Shown here one piece after another: positions 19,207 to 27,256 of a stretch of 64,000 nt of DNA. The stretch is from Caulobacter sp. S45 (GTDB lineage: Bacteria > Pseudomonadota > Alphaproteobacteria > Caulobacterales > Caulobacteraceae). Location of the stretch: the NCBI RefSeq assembly GCF_009765965.1, contig NZ_LMUL01000003.1, forward strand, positions 103,979-167,978. Direction: 5' to 3'. The translations under genes were made by a program, and so were the position numbers. The notes beneath the pieces are model-generated. The model ran no database searches, was not told where the DNA came from, and saw only the letters and a program-made list of their open reading frames with translations. Within the stretch, counting starts at the first letter, position 1. Every line of letters starts with the position of its first letter.

Positions 19207-20655
19207 TCAGCCGCGCTTGCGCAGCCGCTCGATGAGCGACTTGGCGGTCTTGGGCGCCGCCGTCGCCGCTTCCCGGCGGGAAAGCTGCTGGGCGAACTGC
19301 GCCAACCCCTCGGACACCTTGGACTTGGCGTTGACGTCCTGGATCATCTGACCGTTGTTGGCGGCCTGGCCGAACAGCTTGGCGTCGAAGGGCAGCACCA
19401 GCGAGGGCTCCAGGCCGAGCGCCTTGGCGAAGTCCTTCACGGGAATCTCGGGGCGGCCCGGCACCCCGACCTGGTTCAGGATCAGCTGCGGGGGGTGGTC
19501 GTTGGGACGTCCCTTGCGCACCAGGTCCAGCAGGTTCTTGGCGTTGCGCAGCGAGGCCAGATCGGGCGAGGCCACCACCACCACGTCGTCGGCCGCCAAC
19601 AGGGTGCGCCGCATCCAACCCGTCCAGATGTGGGGCAGGTCGAGCACCACATAGGGCGCGGTCGCGCGGATCTTGCCCAGCACCTCTTCGTAGGTGTCGG
19701 CGCTGTAGTCGTGATCGTCGTCCAGCGACGCCGGGGCCGCGAACAGGCTCAACCGCTCGCCGCAGCGCGCGGTCATCCGATCGAGCAGCACCGGGTCCAG
19801 TCGATCCGGCTTTGACAGGGCGTCGGCGAAACCCTGCAGCGGGTCCTGGTTGAAATCGAGTCCGGCGGTGCCGAACGGCAGGTCGTAGTCCACGATCACG
19901 GTCGACGCCTGGGTCTGCTCGGACATGGCGTAGGCGATGTTGTGGGCTAGGGTCGACGAGCCCACCCCCCCCTTGGCGCCCACGAAGGCCAGGGTGCGGC
20001 CGATGAAGGGCGTGGCCGGATCGGAATACAGGGTGGTGACGGCGCGGATGAGCTGCAGGGTCTGCATCGGCGGCACGAGGTACTCGCTCACGCCACGCCG
20101 CATCAGCTCGCGATAGAGCGGGATGTCGTTGTGGGTCCCGATCACCACCACCTTGGTGCCGGGGTCGCAGACCTCCGCCAGCCGGTCGAGCCCGGCCAGA
20201 AGGGACGCCGCGTCGGCGGTGCTTTCGACCAGGATCAACGAAGGCGTGGGCTGGTTCTGGTAGAGGGCCAACGCGTCATCCAGGCTGCCGCCACGGATCA
20301 CCGTGCTGGCGCGCGCCAGACGGCGGTCGCCCTTCATCTGCTCGGCCAGCGCCTCGGTCTCGCTGCGCTGGAAGAAGACGTGGATACTGATGCGCGGCAC
20401 CGCCGCCTCGCCCAATGCGGCTTCTCCGCCGATGAGCAGCGCGCCCATGGGGTTGACGGCCATGGTCGAGGTTTCGACGGCCGGAAGCTCCACGTCGGGA
20501 GCGGCCAGGGTTAGGTCCGGTTCTTCCCACGCGGAGACGTCGATCGGAGTGTTGGAAGCGGCGGCCGGCATGGCGAAGTCGTCGTCCACGTCGAAGCCCG
20601 AGAAGTCCTCGTCGAAACCGATCTGTCCGAAATCGGCCTTGGCGGTGCGCGTCAT
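19207..20655 (-). CDS. cpaE: Pilus localisation ATPase CpaE/TadZ
   Basis: MinD/ParA-family ATPase that places the pilus machine at the cell pole. The 482-residue protein has an acidic, disordered N-terminus (DEDFSGFDVDDDF), then a pseudo-receiver domain (about 88-205) and an ATPase domain with the deviant Walker A GAKGGVGSST (226-235) and the A' motif IVDYDLPFGT. This two-domain layout is typical of TadZ/CpaE. It is 34 bases downstream of cpaD and 13 upstream of cpaF. The N-terminal extension before the receiver is longer than in minimal TadZ proteins. Confidence 0.95.
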   Translation of the reverse strand: MTRTAKADFGQIGFDEDFSGFDVDDDFAMPAAASNTPIDVSAWEEPDLTLAAPDVELPAVETSTMAVNPMGALLIGGEAALGEAAVPRISIHVFFQRSETEALAEQMKGDRRLARASTVIRGGSLDDALALYQNQPTPSLILVESTADAASLLAGLDRLAEVCDPGTKVVVIGTHNDIPLYRELMRRGVSEYLVPPMQTLQLIRAVTTLYSDPATPFIGRTLAFVGAKGGVGSSTLAHNIAYAMSEQTQASTVIVDYDLPFGTAGLDFNQDPLQGFADALSKPDRLDPVLLDRMTARCGERLSLFAAPASLDDDHDYSADTYEEVLGKIRATAPYVVLDLPHIWTGWMRRTLLAADDVVVVASPDLASLRNAKNLLDLVRKGRPNDHPPQLILNQVGVPGRPEIPVKDFAKALGLEPSLVLPFDAKLFGQAANNGQMIQDVNAKSKVSEGLAQFAQQLSRREAATAAPKTAKSLIERLRKRG

Positions 20656-20689
20656 GAGGCTCTCCCGCTACGCAAGCTCTTAAAATAGA

Positions 20690-21406
20690 TCATTGCGATG
20701 TAGCCGCCGAAACCTTGCCGGACGCCTGATCATCGGACGTCGTCGAGGTGACCAGGCCGTTGCGGTATTTTCCCAACACCACGGCGCGCCGGCTGTTATC
20801 GGCCGGCGTCACGACCGCAGGTGCGATCAGGTCACGCGGATTGGCGATCTGCGCGCCCATGTTGGCCGTGACAGAACAACCGAAAGCGGCATAGGCTTGG
20901 TTGTCGAAGTGGGCCATCAGACTGTCCCAACGGTTCGCGCAGCGCGGGCCGGTCGCCTCGAACCTGTCGTAGCTCACCAGCACCGGGGCCTGGGTCGCAT
21001 CGGGTCCGGCGACGTAGGCGCTGGCCTGCACGTGGTCGGACGGCACGCCCAAATGCTGCAGATAGGCGGAAATCTGGTCTGCGATCTTCTTCGTCAGCAG
21101 GATGGCCGGGGCGTCGCTGGGCGTGCGGACCACGACATCGCCACCGCCATTGTCGCGCCATTCGCTGACGAACTGGGCCAGGGCGGACTGCTGGTTGGGC
21201 GAAAGCCCCTCCGCGTGCAGCCCGATGGCGATCTGCTCCGGTGCGGTGGTCACCTTCAGCGCGTATTGTTCGGTCGGGGTGACGGCGGGCGGCTGGTCTG
21301 CCAGGATCGCGTCGCGCTTCGTGGCGCAGCCGTCCAGCCCGGCCGCCAAGGTCAGTATGGAAGCCAAGGCGAGCAGGCTGCGGCGCATGGGATCACTGGA
21401 CGACAT
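20690..21406 (-). CDS. cpaD: Pilus biogenesis lipoprotein CpaD
   Basis: CpaD is an outer-membrane lipoprotein that supports the CpaC secretin. The 238-residue protein has a signal peptide (MRRSLLALASILTLAAG) ending in a lipobox-like GLDGC, so the mature form should begin at that cysteine. The body contains the NGGGDVVV stretch and two cysteines (RCANRWDSL, FGCSVTANMGAQIANPRDL) typical of CpaD proteins. The start at 21406 overlaps cpaC by 14 bases and has AAGGGA upstream; an ATG at 21388 would avoid the overlap. The order cpaC-cpaD-cpaE is standard. Confidence 0.92.
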   Translation of the reverse strand: MSSSDPMRRSLLALASILTLAAGLDGCATKRDAILADQPPAVTPTEQYALKVTTAPEQIAIGLHAEGLSPNQQSALAQFVSEWRDNGGGDVVVRTPSDAPAILLTKKIADQISAYLQHLGVPSDHVQASAYVAGPDATQAPVLVSYDRFEATGPRCANRWDSLMAHFDNQAYAAFGCSVTANMGAQIANPRDLIAPAVVTPADNSRRAVVLGKYRNGLVTSTTSDDQASGKVSAATSQ

Positions 21407-23021
21407 AGCCGAAGGGTCCCTTATAGGTTTTGCCGGCGGTGGTCGGGGCGGCGGCGGTCCCCATGGACTTGTTCAGTTGTCCGAGCAGATAGGTCGAAGC
21501 GTCGTCGGCGATCACCAGACCGTCGGCTGGTGTCTGGAGCTGGTCGGGCCGGCTGGGCTTGACGAGATAGGGCGTGACGATAACCACCAGTTCGGTCTCG
21601 CTCTGCTGGTAGTCGCGCGAGCGGAAGAGCGCCCCCAGGACCGGCAGCTGGCTCAGACCCGGCAAGGCGGCGATATCGCTTCCGGTTATGGATTCGAGCA
21701 GGCCCGCGATCATCATGGAACCGCCGGAAGGTAGTTCGACCACCGTCTGCGCCCGGCGGATGCTCAGGCCTGGAATGGTGACGGTGGGCGTCGTGGTGAT
21801 GGTCGAGCCGCCGCCGCTGGTCGTGCCGCCCGTCGTCGGCGTCGTCGTCGGGGTGCTCGAGCCGACGCTGGTGCTGGACGAACCTTGCTGGGTCAGGGCG
21901 CCGACGTTGGTGAGCTGGGAGTATTCCGTCGAAATCTTCAGGGAAATCCGCCCAGCCGACAGGACCACGGGCGTAAAGCCCAGGCCGACGCCGAACTGCT
22001 TGAAGGTGACCGTGATACGGCCCGTGCTATCCTCACCGACGGGGACAGGGAACTCGCCCCCGGCCAAAAAGTTCGCGGCCTCGCCGGAGACGGTGGTGAG
22101 ATCGGGCTCTGCGAGAGTGCGCACCAGTCCGGCCTGCTCGAACGCTTGCAGAGCCGCTTGGCCGGTCGCCGTCTGTGCGCCGTTCGTATAGGTGTAGCTG
22201 CCGCTGGTGAGCCCCCCGAGCAAAGAACCGTTGATGCCATAGGTCGCAGCGTCGGCCAGGTCGAAGCGCGAGTTGCCGACGTGGGCCACCAGGGCGTTCA
22301 AGTTTACGCCCAGCTGCTTCACGATCTGGCGGTTCACCTCGACGATGCGGACCTTGAGCATCACCTGCTCGGGTCCGGCGACGGCGAGCATGTTCAACAC
22401 CTTTTCCGGCTTGTCGACGAAGCTGGCGGCGATGCGTACGGCCTTGTCGGCGTCGCTGGCGTTGGGGACCTCGCCGCTGAGGATCAGGGAATCGTTGAGC
22501 GCTTCGACATGCACCGAAGAGCCCGGCAGGACGCGGTTCAAGGTCTCGGCGACGGCGGAAACATCCTGGTCCACGCGTATGTTGAGGCGCAGGATCTGAT
22601 GGCCCATGCCGTCCACGAACACCGCGTCGGTCGAGCCGGACTTCTTGCCGAGCACATAGATGCGGCGAGGGCTGGAGAGCACCACGTCGGCGGTGGCGGG
22701 GTCCGAGACCAGGACGTCGCGCGCATCCACCGGCAGTTCGATCACCGCCGACTTGCCGCGCGGCAGGGCGAGGTTGCGCACGCCCGCGCCGTGGAGGTCC
22801 AGGGCGACGGTCTGATTGGGGGAAACGGCCGGAGCGCCGGCCAGGGAGGCGTCGGCGGCGGGTGGGGCGGCCATGTCGCGCCAGGGGGCCGGGCTGGCGG
22901 CGCGAGCGCCGGCGGCGTGGGCGAGCACGGCGGCGCCGACCGCAGCTAAGGCCGCCAGATGCGCCAGAGCCGTCTTCATCGGCGCGGAGCCCAAAGGCGC
23001 GGGACGAAACACCTTGCTCAT
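21393..23021 (-). CDS. cpaC: Flp pilus outer-membrane secretin CpaC/RcpA
   Basis: Secretin that forms the outer-membrane channel for the Flp pilus. The 542-residue protein has an N-terminal signal region (about 15-41), a pilus N-domain (70-155, with NLALPRGKSAVIELP), a BON-like domain (165-215), and the secretin core with EFPVPVGEDSTGRITVTFKQ and the C-terminal SQLPVLGALFRSRDYQ. A Ser/Thr/Gly-rich tract at about 378-415 interrupts the secretin domain. The start at 23021 overlaps the cpaB stop by 4 bases (ATGA), so translation is coupled. An internal ATG at 22979 would give a shorter signal peptide. Confidence 0.95.
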   Translation of the reverse strand: MSKVFRPAPLGSAPMKTALAHLAALAAVGAAVLAHAAGARAASPAPWRDMAAPPAADASLAGAPAVSPNQTVALDLHGAGVRNLALPRGKSAVIELPVDARDVLVSDPATADVVLSSPRRIYVLGKKSGSTDAVFVDGMGHQILRLNIRVDQDVSAVAETLNRVLPGSSVHVEALNDSLILSGEVPNASDADKAVRIAASFVDKPEKVLNMLAVAGPEQVMLKVRIVEVNRQIVKQLGVNLNALVAHVGNSRFDLADAATYGINGSLLGGLTSGSYTYTNGAQTATGQAALQAFEQAGLVRTLAEPDLTTVSGEAANFLAGGEFPVPVGEDSTGRITVTFKQFGVGLGFTPVVLSAGRISLKISTEYSQLTNVGALTQQGSSSTSVGSSTPTTTPTTGGTTSGGGSTITTTPTVTIPGLSIRRAQTVVELPSGGSMMIAGLLESITGSDIAALPGLSQLPVLGALFRSRDYQQSETELVVIVTPYLVKPSRPDQLQTPADGLVIADDASTYLLGQLNKSMGTAAAPTTAGKTYKGPFGYVVQ

Positions 23022-23938
23022 TGGGTCACCGTGACGGGAGTAGAGGCGGAGGTGCGGAACACGCGCACGACGTTATCGGCCTCGATGCGGTGCGGCTGGA
23101 CGCCGATCTCGGCTGGGCCGGCGGCGTCCGCATAGGAGCGCAGCATCAGGGTCAGGCTACCCGACGCCTTGGCCACCACCAGGTACTCGGCCTGAGAGGC
23201 GGTACATTCTACCGTGGCGGTGGCGCCGATCTCCGCGTTGGTCTTGGGCGCCCCGATGCTCTGGTCGATCGCCAGCACGCGCACATTCTTCATGATCGTG
23301 TTGGTGACGTGGGTCTGATTGCCCCCGCCCCCGTTCGGAACGCCGGAGGAGGCGGACGCGCTGGCGTCAAGCGTGCGCGTCAGCAGCACGTCCACATGAT
23401 CCCCGGGAAGGATGAAGCCGCCCGCAGCACTTTCCGCCGTCAGCGGAAGAGCGACGGCGCGCATGCCGGGATCGAGCGTCACCGCCATCACCCCGCCGGC
23501 GCCCGGATGGACCAGCTTGGTCCGAACGATGGGTTCGTTGGCGATGATGCGCTCGCGCACGATGGAGGCGATCAGGCTCGCGCCGGCGCCCTTCGCGGGA
23601 TCGGACATGGCCGCCTTGACCGCGTCGGCGGCCTGATCGACCTTGCCGGCGAGTTGGCCGGTCGGCGCTGTCCTAGGCGGACCGTCGGTGATGAAGGCGG
23701 GATTGAGCGCTTCGGCCGGCCACGTCTGCCAGGACATGTCGTCGGGACCGACCTTGTCGCCGACATTGAGGTCGTGCTTGGCGACCAGCACCCGCACGAC
23801 GGGATGAGGCTGAACGGGTGCGGCGATCACCACGGGCGCGACACGGCGCGCGGAGGCCATGCCGTGCAGTACGACGCCCACGCAAGCTATGCCCGCAATC
23901 AAGGCGACCACCAGGATCGCCATGCGTGTGGTGTTCAT
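23018..23938 (-). CDS. cpaB: Flp pilus assembly protein CpaB/RcpC
   Basis: Periplasmic protein with SAF domains that assists secretin function in Flp pili. Starting at the ATG at 23938, the 306-residue protein has one N-terminal membrane segment (MAILVVALIAGIACVGVVL) and a first SAF domain near VRVLVAKHDLNVGDKVGPDD. A RcpC region follows (MRAVALPLTAESAAGGFILP, GDHVDVLLTRTL), with a glycine/asparagine-rich loop SGVPNGGGGNQTH. An in-frame GTG at 23962 would add eight residues and is less likely. It is first of the cpaB-C-D-E-F-tadB-tadC run. Confidence 0.93.
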   Translation of the reverse strand: MNTTRMAILVVALIAGIACVGVVLHGMASARRVAPVVIAAPVQPHPVVRVLVAKHDLNVGDKVGPDDMSWQTWPAEALNPAFITDGPPRTAPTGQLAGKVDQAADAVKAAMSDPAKGAGASLIASIVRERIIANEPIVRTKLVHPGAGGVMAVTLDPGMRAVALPLTAESAAGGFILPGDHVDVLLTRTLDASASASSGVPNGGGGNQTHVTNTIMKNVRVLAIDQSIGAPKTNAEIGATATVECTASQAEYLVVAKASGSLTLMLRSYADAAGPAEIGVQPHRIEADNVVRVFRTSASTPVTVTQ

Positions 23939-24020
23939 GTTCCGATCTTTCCAGGGGCGCACGCCGGAGCGCAGCCTCTTCAGAATCCATTCGCCGCCAG
24001 GGGAACATGCGCCCGGCTGG

Positions 24021-24035
24021 TTAACGCTCGCCTAA
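24021..24035. promoter_or_regulatory. CtrA-like box upstream of cpaB
   Basis: TTAA-N7-CTAA at 24021-24035 matches the CtrA consensus TTAA-N7-TTAA with one mismatch. It lies in the 106-base gap between the cpaA stop and the cpaB start, about 85 bases upstream of cpaB. CtrA controls pilus genes in Caulobacter. Site function here is inference. Confidence 0.35.
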
Positions 24036-24044
24036 GTAAGCGCG

Positions 24045-24557
24045 TTAAGATCTGTGAAGGTGGCTCAGCAAGGGCGCGCCCGGAAGGGCGATCAGCGCGC
24101 CCGCCGCAATGGCGACTCCGTAGGGGACGTCCCCGCCGGGCTTCATCAGCCGCCCGAACCAGGCCGGGCCGAAACTCGAAAGCGGCAGAGGAGATTTGCG
24201 CAGGGACATCAGGCCGAGCGCCAGCACCCCTCCAGCGATCGCGGTCCAGAGCAGGAAGGGCGCGACCGCGCTCGATCCGAGCCAAAGCGCGCACGCGGCC
24301 AGAAGCTTGGCGTCGCCGCCGCCGATCCAGCGCAAGGCGAACATGGCGATCCCAAGCGCCAGACCGACCACCCCCAACCCGACGGAAACGGCGAACACCT
24401 GAGGCGACACGCCCATCGCCAGTGCGGCCGGTATGAAGGCCGCGGCCAGGAAGGCCGAGAGGCGGTTTGGAATGGTGTAGGATGTCGCGTCGGTCATGGC
24501 CGCGGCGATGACCCCAGCCGGGAAGACCGAAACAAGTACGATTTGAACGGCCGTCAT
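24045..24557 (-). CDS. cpaA: Prepilin peptidase CpaA/TadV
   Basis: Membrane aspartic protease that cleaves the leader of Flp prepilins. The 170-residue protein has six hydrophobic segments and the two catalytic aspartates of the family: Asp23 in AMTDATSYTIPNRL and Asp82 in GGGDAKLL. It lacks the N-terminal methylase domain found in PilD, as usual for TadV. It is encoded between the pilins and cpaB on the same strand, so its substrates are probably the two Flp pilins upstream and the TadE-type pseudopilins encoded divergently. Confidence 0.94.
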   Translation of the reverse strand: MTAVQIVLVSVFPAGVIAAAMTDATSYTIPNRLSAFLAAAFIPAALAMGVSPQVFAVSVGLGVVGLALGIAMFALRWIGGGDAKLLAACALWLGSSAVAPFLLWTAIAGGVLALGLMSLRKSPLPLSSFGPAWFGRLMKPGGDVPYGVAIAAGALIALPGAPLLSHLHRS

Positions 24558-24627
24558 AGTGGCGGACTCCGGCTGATGTTCGTCTTATGCGCCGTCTGTC
24601 TGAAGGAACGGTTGATCGCGTCGCTGC

Positions 24628-24798
24628 TCAATGCCCAATGAGATTATTTGATACAATGCCAAAAGCCGTCAATAGGCCGGAAGAAATGGCGTTTAAGGCT
24701 CCGATTATAGCTACGCATATCAGAGCGACGATCACGCCATATTCGACCAGCGTTGCGCCGGCCTCATCGGCGAAGAAGCTTCGAATATGGCAACACAT
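24628..24798 (-). CDS. Second Flp-family pilin, possible minor pilin
   Basis: The 56-residue prepilin begins MCCHIRSFFADEAGATLVEYG and continues with a hydrophobic helix of about 20 residues. The Flp processing site is Gly-Ala with the conserved Glu five residues into the mature protein (ATLVEYG). The start at 24798 has GGGGG about 5 bases upstream. It differs from the main pilin in carrying a Cys-Cys leader and ending in NNLIGH, and its codons look more AT-rich than those of its neighbours. It lies behind a terminator that follows pilA, so it is probably made at a lower level. Confidence 0.85.
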   Translation of the reverse strand: MCCHIRSFFADEAGATLVEYGVIVALICVAIIGALNAISSGLLTAFGIVSNNLIGH

Positions 24799-24811
24799 GA
24801 CACCCCCAAGT

Positions 24812-24842
24812 AAAAAGGGCCGCGACGAAATCGCCACGGCCC
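24812..24842 (-). terminator. Rho-independent terminator between the two Flp pilin genes
   Basis: Read on the minus strand, a stem of about 11 pairs with outer arms GGGCCG/CGGCCC (24817-24842) and an ATTT loop is followed by five Ts (24816-24812). It stands 28 bases after the pilA stop and ends 13 bases before the second pilin start. It should end most pilA transcripts and allow only read-through into the second pilin gene. Confidence 0.8.
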
Positions 24843-24870
24843 AAAATCTACTCTCTGCAAAATAGGCGTA

Positions 24871-25047
24871 CTAGCTATTGGCGGTGGAAACGCCGTTGGA
24901 GACTTTGTTGAACGTGGCGCCCAGGTTGCTGCCCAGGGTGGTGGCGCCGGCGATGATGACGACGGCGATCAGGGCGGCGATCAGACCATACTCGATGGCG
25001 GTCGCACCGGATTCGTCGGTCAGGAAGCGCGTGACAAACTTCGACAT
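24871..25047 (-). CDS. pilA: Flp-type major pilin PilA
   Basis: The 58-residue prepilin starts MSKFVTRFLTDESGATAIEYG, with cleavage expected after the glycine of ESG and the mature pilin beginning ATAIEYGLIAALIAVV. This matches the Caulobacter PilA form closely. The start at 25047 is fixed by a strong AGGAG 7 bases upstream; a longer in-frame start at 25116 is rejected. A terminator follows directly. The upstream region is AT-rich and carries a one-mismatch CtrA-like box. It should be the main structural subunit of the pilus. Confidence 0.95.
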   Translation of the reverse strand: MSKFVTRFLTDESGATAIEYGLIAALIAVVIIAGATTLGSNLGATFNKVSNGVSTANS

Positions 25048-25530
25048 TGTATATCTCCTAGTTGCACAAGCGGAAAACGGGTCCCGAGCCGTTCTTGCCC
25101 GCTTGACCCTCAACACCAGGCCAACATGCCCGCAGCTCCTTAATGTGGAGTGAAAGCCGCCTGCGACATCTATGATTATTTAGTTTACATCGATTTACTA
25201 TCTTCATTTACTTCTAAATCACCCTAAGAAAGCACCGCCATTATATACACCAGCCGCCTCCTTATTCGGGAACAGGGAACAGAGGACGAGGCTCTCGCGG
25301 AAGCGCACGCGAGAGGGGGATGTCCCCGGGACGTTCCGGCGGCGTGGCCGATGACGCCCGCGACAATGGCTATAGAGGCTGCCTCGGGCCGCCCGTGTGG
25401 ACGTCCTCCACCGCCCGGCGGGAGCCCCGTCCCGGCGGTCGCCGGAGTCGCACCCTTAATCCAGCGGCGTTTTGAGACTTTGTTGACGCTTGCGGAGCAT
25501 TTTGTGGCGAAGTTTCCCGCAGGTCCGTCC
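25048..25530. promoter_or_regulatory. Divergent control region of pilA with a CtrA-like box
   Basis: This 483-base gap between pilA (minus) and the CpaC-N-domain gene (plus) is one of the longest in the window. The part nearest pilA, about 25150-25250, is distinctly AT-rich. TTAA-N7-TGAA at 25140-25154 matches the CtrA consensus with one mismatch, about 93 bases upstream of the pilA start. TTAA occurs again at 25455-25458 near the plus-strand gene. The middle (25260-25450) is GC-rich, and I see no convincing gene in it. Confidence 0.4.
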
Positions 25531-25929
25531 ATGCGCTCCATGATCGTCCCTATCGTTCTGACGTTGACGGCCCTGGCCGGCGGCGCCCATGCCGCAAGCC
25601 TGAACGTCACGCTGGATCACTCCACCCGCTTGCCGGTGCAGGGCGCCGCGTCGGTGGTGGTGGGCAATCCCGGCGTGGCGGACGTGACCGTGGTCGGCAC
25701 GAACGCAGTCTACGTGCTTGGCCGCAGCTTCGGCTCCACCGACATCGTGGTGCTGGACAAGGCGGGCCGGACGGTCTTTTCCGGAGACGTTACGGTGACG
25801 CGCTCCAACGCCACCGTGGCCCTTTACCGGGGCGTCGACCGCACCGATTTCACCTGCGCCGCAAGCTGCGCCCAGAACGAACATCCGGGCGGAGGAGCCG
25901 CCCCCGCGGCTCCAGCAGCCCATCCCTGA
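25531..25929 (+). CDS. Secreted pilus-assembly N-domain protein (CpaC N-terminal-like)
   Basis: The 132-residue protein has a signal peptide (MRSMIVPIVLTLTALAGG, cleavage near AHA-AS) and one domain of the type found at the N-terminus of Flp and type III secretins: RLPVQGAASVVVGNPGVADV, then VYVLGRSFGSTDIVVLDKAG. Its VYVLGRSFGSTD segment parallels IYVLGKKSGSTD in CpaC from this locus. It has no secretin core. Two cysteines (FTCAASC) and a Gly/Ala/Pro-rich tail follow. It may cap or line the secretin ring. The TadE gene starts 16 bases downstream. Confidence 0.8.
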   Translation: MRSMIVPIVLTLTALAGGAHAASLNVTLDHSTRLPVQGAASVVVGNPGVADVTVVGTNAVYVLGRSFGSTDIVVLDKAGRTVFSGDVTVTRSNATVALYRGVDRTDFTCAASCAQNEHPGGGAAPAAPAAHP

Positions 25930-25945
25930 CACCTTCCCCTCCCCC

Positions 25946-26554
25946 ATGCCGATAAGCAAAACGCAGACGCGAAAAGCTCTGACAGGATCGCTGGCGAAGG
26001 CGTTCCGACGCCTGCGCGCGGATCAGCGCGGCGCCACCGCGGTGGAATTCGCCATCGTCGTGGGCCCGTTCATCTTCATGATCTTCGCGATCCTGGAACT
26101 GGCGCTGGTCTTCATGGTCAATGTCAGCCTGGACAACGCCACGGCCATCGAAGGACGCAAGTTCCGCACCGGCCAGGAGTGCATCGACAATTCCAGCGAC
26201 ACCGTCGCCGTCAACAACCTGAAGCAGAATATCTGCAACAACATGTCGTGGCTTCAGGCCCAGTGCATGAGCAATCTTTACGTGGATATCCGCACGTTCA
26301 GTTCGTTCACCGGCGCAAGCTCCCCCAGTCCAACGACGGGCGCCTCTTTCGATCCGACCAAACTACAGGACACTTCAGGTGGGGCGCAAACAACCAACGT
26401 GATGACCGCCTATTATAAATGGACGCTGCTCACGCCCTTCCTGTACGGCGGCCTGCAAACCTACCCCGGCACCGGCCAGCATCTCCTGGTTTCCACCGAG
26501 GTGTTCGACACCGAGCCCTTTGGCACGACCACCGCCAACTGCACCCAGGGATAG
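25946..26554 (+). CDS. TadE-family pseudopilin-like protein
   Basis: TadE proteins are minor pseudopilins of the Tad system, cleaved by the TadV peptidase. The 202-residue protein has a basic N-terminus, then DQRGATAVEFAIVVGPFIF with the pilin-like processing site (Gly-Ala, Glu five residues on) and a 20-residue hydrophobic helix. The rest is periplasmic with four cysteines (ECID, NICNN, AQCMS, NCTQG). The start at 25946 is 16 bases after the preceding gene. The next gene starts at or just after its stop, so the two are co-translated. Confidence 0.88.
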   Translation: MPISKTQTRKALTGSLAKAFRRLRADQRGATAVEFAIVVGPFIFMIFAILELALVFMVNVSLDNATAIEGRKFRTGQECIDNSSDTVAVNNLKQNICNNMSWLQAQCMSNLYVDIRTFSSFTGASSPSPTTGASFDPTKLQDTSGGAQTTNVMTAYYKWTLLTPFLYGGLQTYPGTGQHLLVSTEVFDTEPFGTTTANCTQG

Positions 26555-26559
26555 TGGCC

Positions 26560-27225
26560 GTGCCAAAAAATCGAGCCGCCGCGTTCATTCGGCCAATACT
26601 CAGGGACGCTCGCGGCGTTTCGGCCATAGAATTCGCCTTGATCGCGCCGGTCCTGATCCTGCTTTACTGTGGGATGGCGGAGCTGTCCTCGGCGCTGATG
26701 GCGGCGCGCAAAACCGATCACGCCATCTCCACCGTCGGCGATCTCGTCGCCCAGACCCCGGCCACCCCGGCCCTGCCCACGCCGACGATCAACCCCAGCC
26801 TCATGGCCAACAACTTCCAGGCCGCCGTCGACATCATGGCCCCCTACCCCTCAACCTCCGGAAGCAGCTCCACGCCCATCCTTCTGTTAAGAGCCACCAG
26901 CCTGGTCATGCAGGCGGACAACAGCATCCAGGCGATCTGGAGCTGCACGCCCTCCGGCCAGAACGGTTTGACGCCCATGGCGAAGAACACCGTGGTGGTG
27001 CCCAAGACTGGCGCGACGACCCCTGGCGGCGTCACCATCAGCAGCCTGCTCACCAACCCGGGCGACAGCGTCATCATGTCGGAGGGGCAGTACGCTTTCA
27101 CATCACCGGTGAGTTACTTTATTCCGAATGCGCTGAACTTCAGCAACACCTTCTATCTCAAGCCTCGCCAAGGCGCCTCGATCGCATATGCGACCACCGG
27201 CTCCGGCGCCAGCTGCAACGGCTAG
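26560..27225 (+). CDS. TadE/TadG-family pseudopilin-like protein
   Basis: Second pseudopilin-like protein, 221 residues from GTG at 26560, chosen because CAGGGA lies 7 bases before it; a GTG at 26554 overlapping the TadE stop is also possible. The N-terminus carries DARGVSAIEFALIAPVLILLY, a TadE-type helix with the processing-site glycine and glutamate. The periplasmic part has a Pro/Thr-rich segment (TPATPALPTPTINP) and two cysteines. It lacks the von Willebrand domain of full TadG. Its position after TadE suggests a minor subunit of the same pilus. Confidence 0.82.
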   Translation: MPKNRAAAFIRPILRDARGVSAIEFALIAPVLILLYCGMAELSSALMAARKTDHAISTVGDLVAQTPATPALPTPTINPSLMANNFQAAVDIMAPYPSTSGSSSTPILLLRATSLVMQADNSIQAIWSCTPSGQNGLTPMAKNTVVVPKTGATTPGGVTISSLLTNPGDSVIMSEGQYAFTSPVSYFIPNALNFSNTFYLKPRQGASIAYATTGSGASCNG

Positions 27226-27256
27226 CATCCGACACGGCTATCGGAAGTCAGCCGCC

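Noticed and set aside
25260..25450. Possible short gene in the GC-rich part of the pilA upstream gap
   Set aside because: Frames there are short, have no ribosome site and run into the start region of the next gene.
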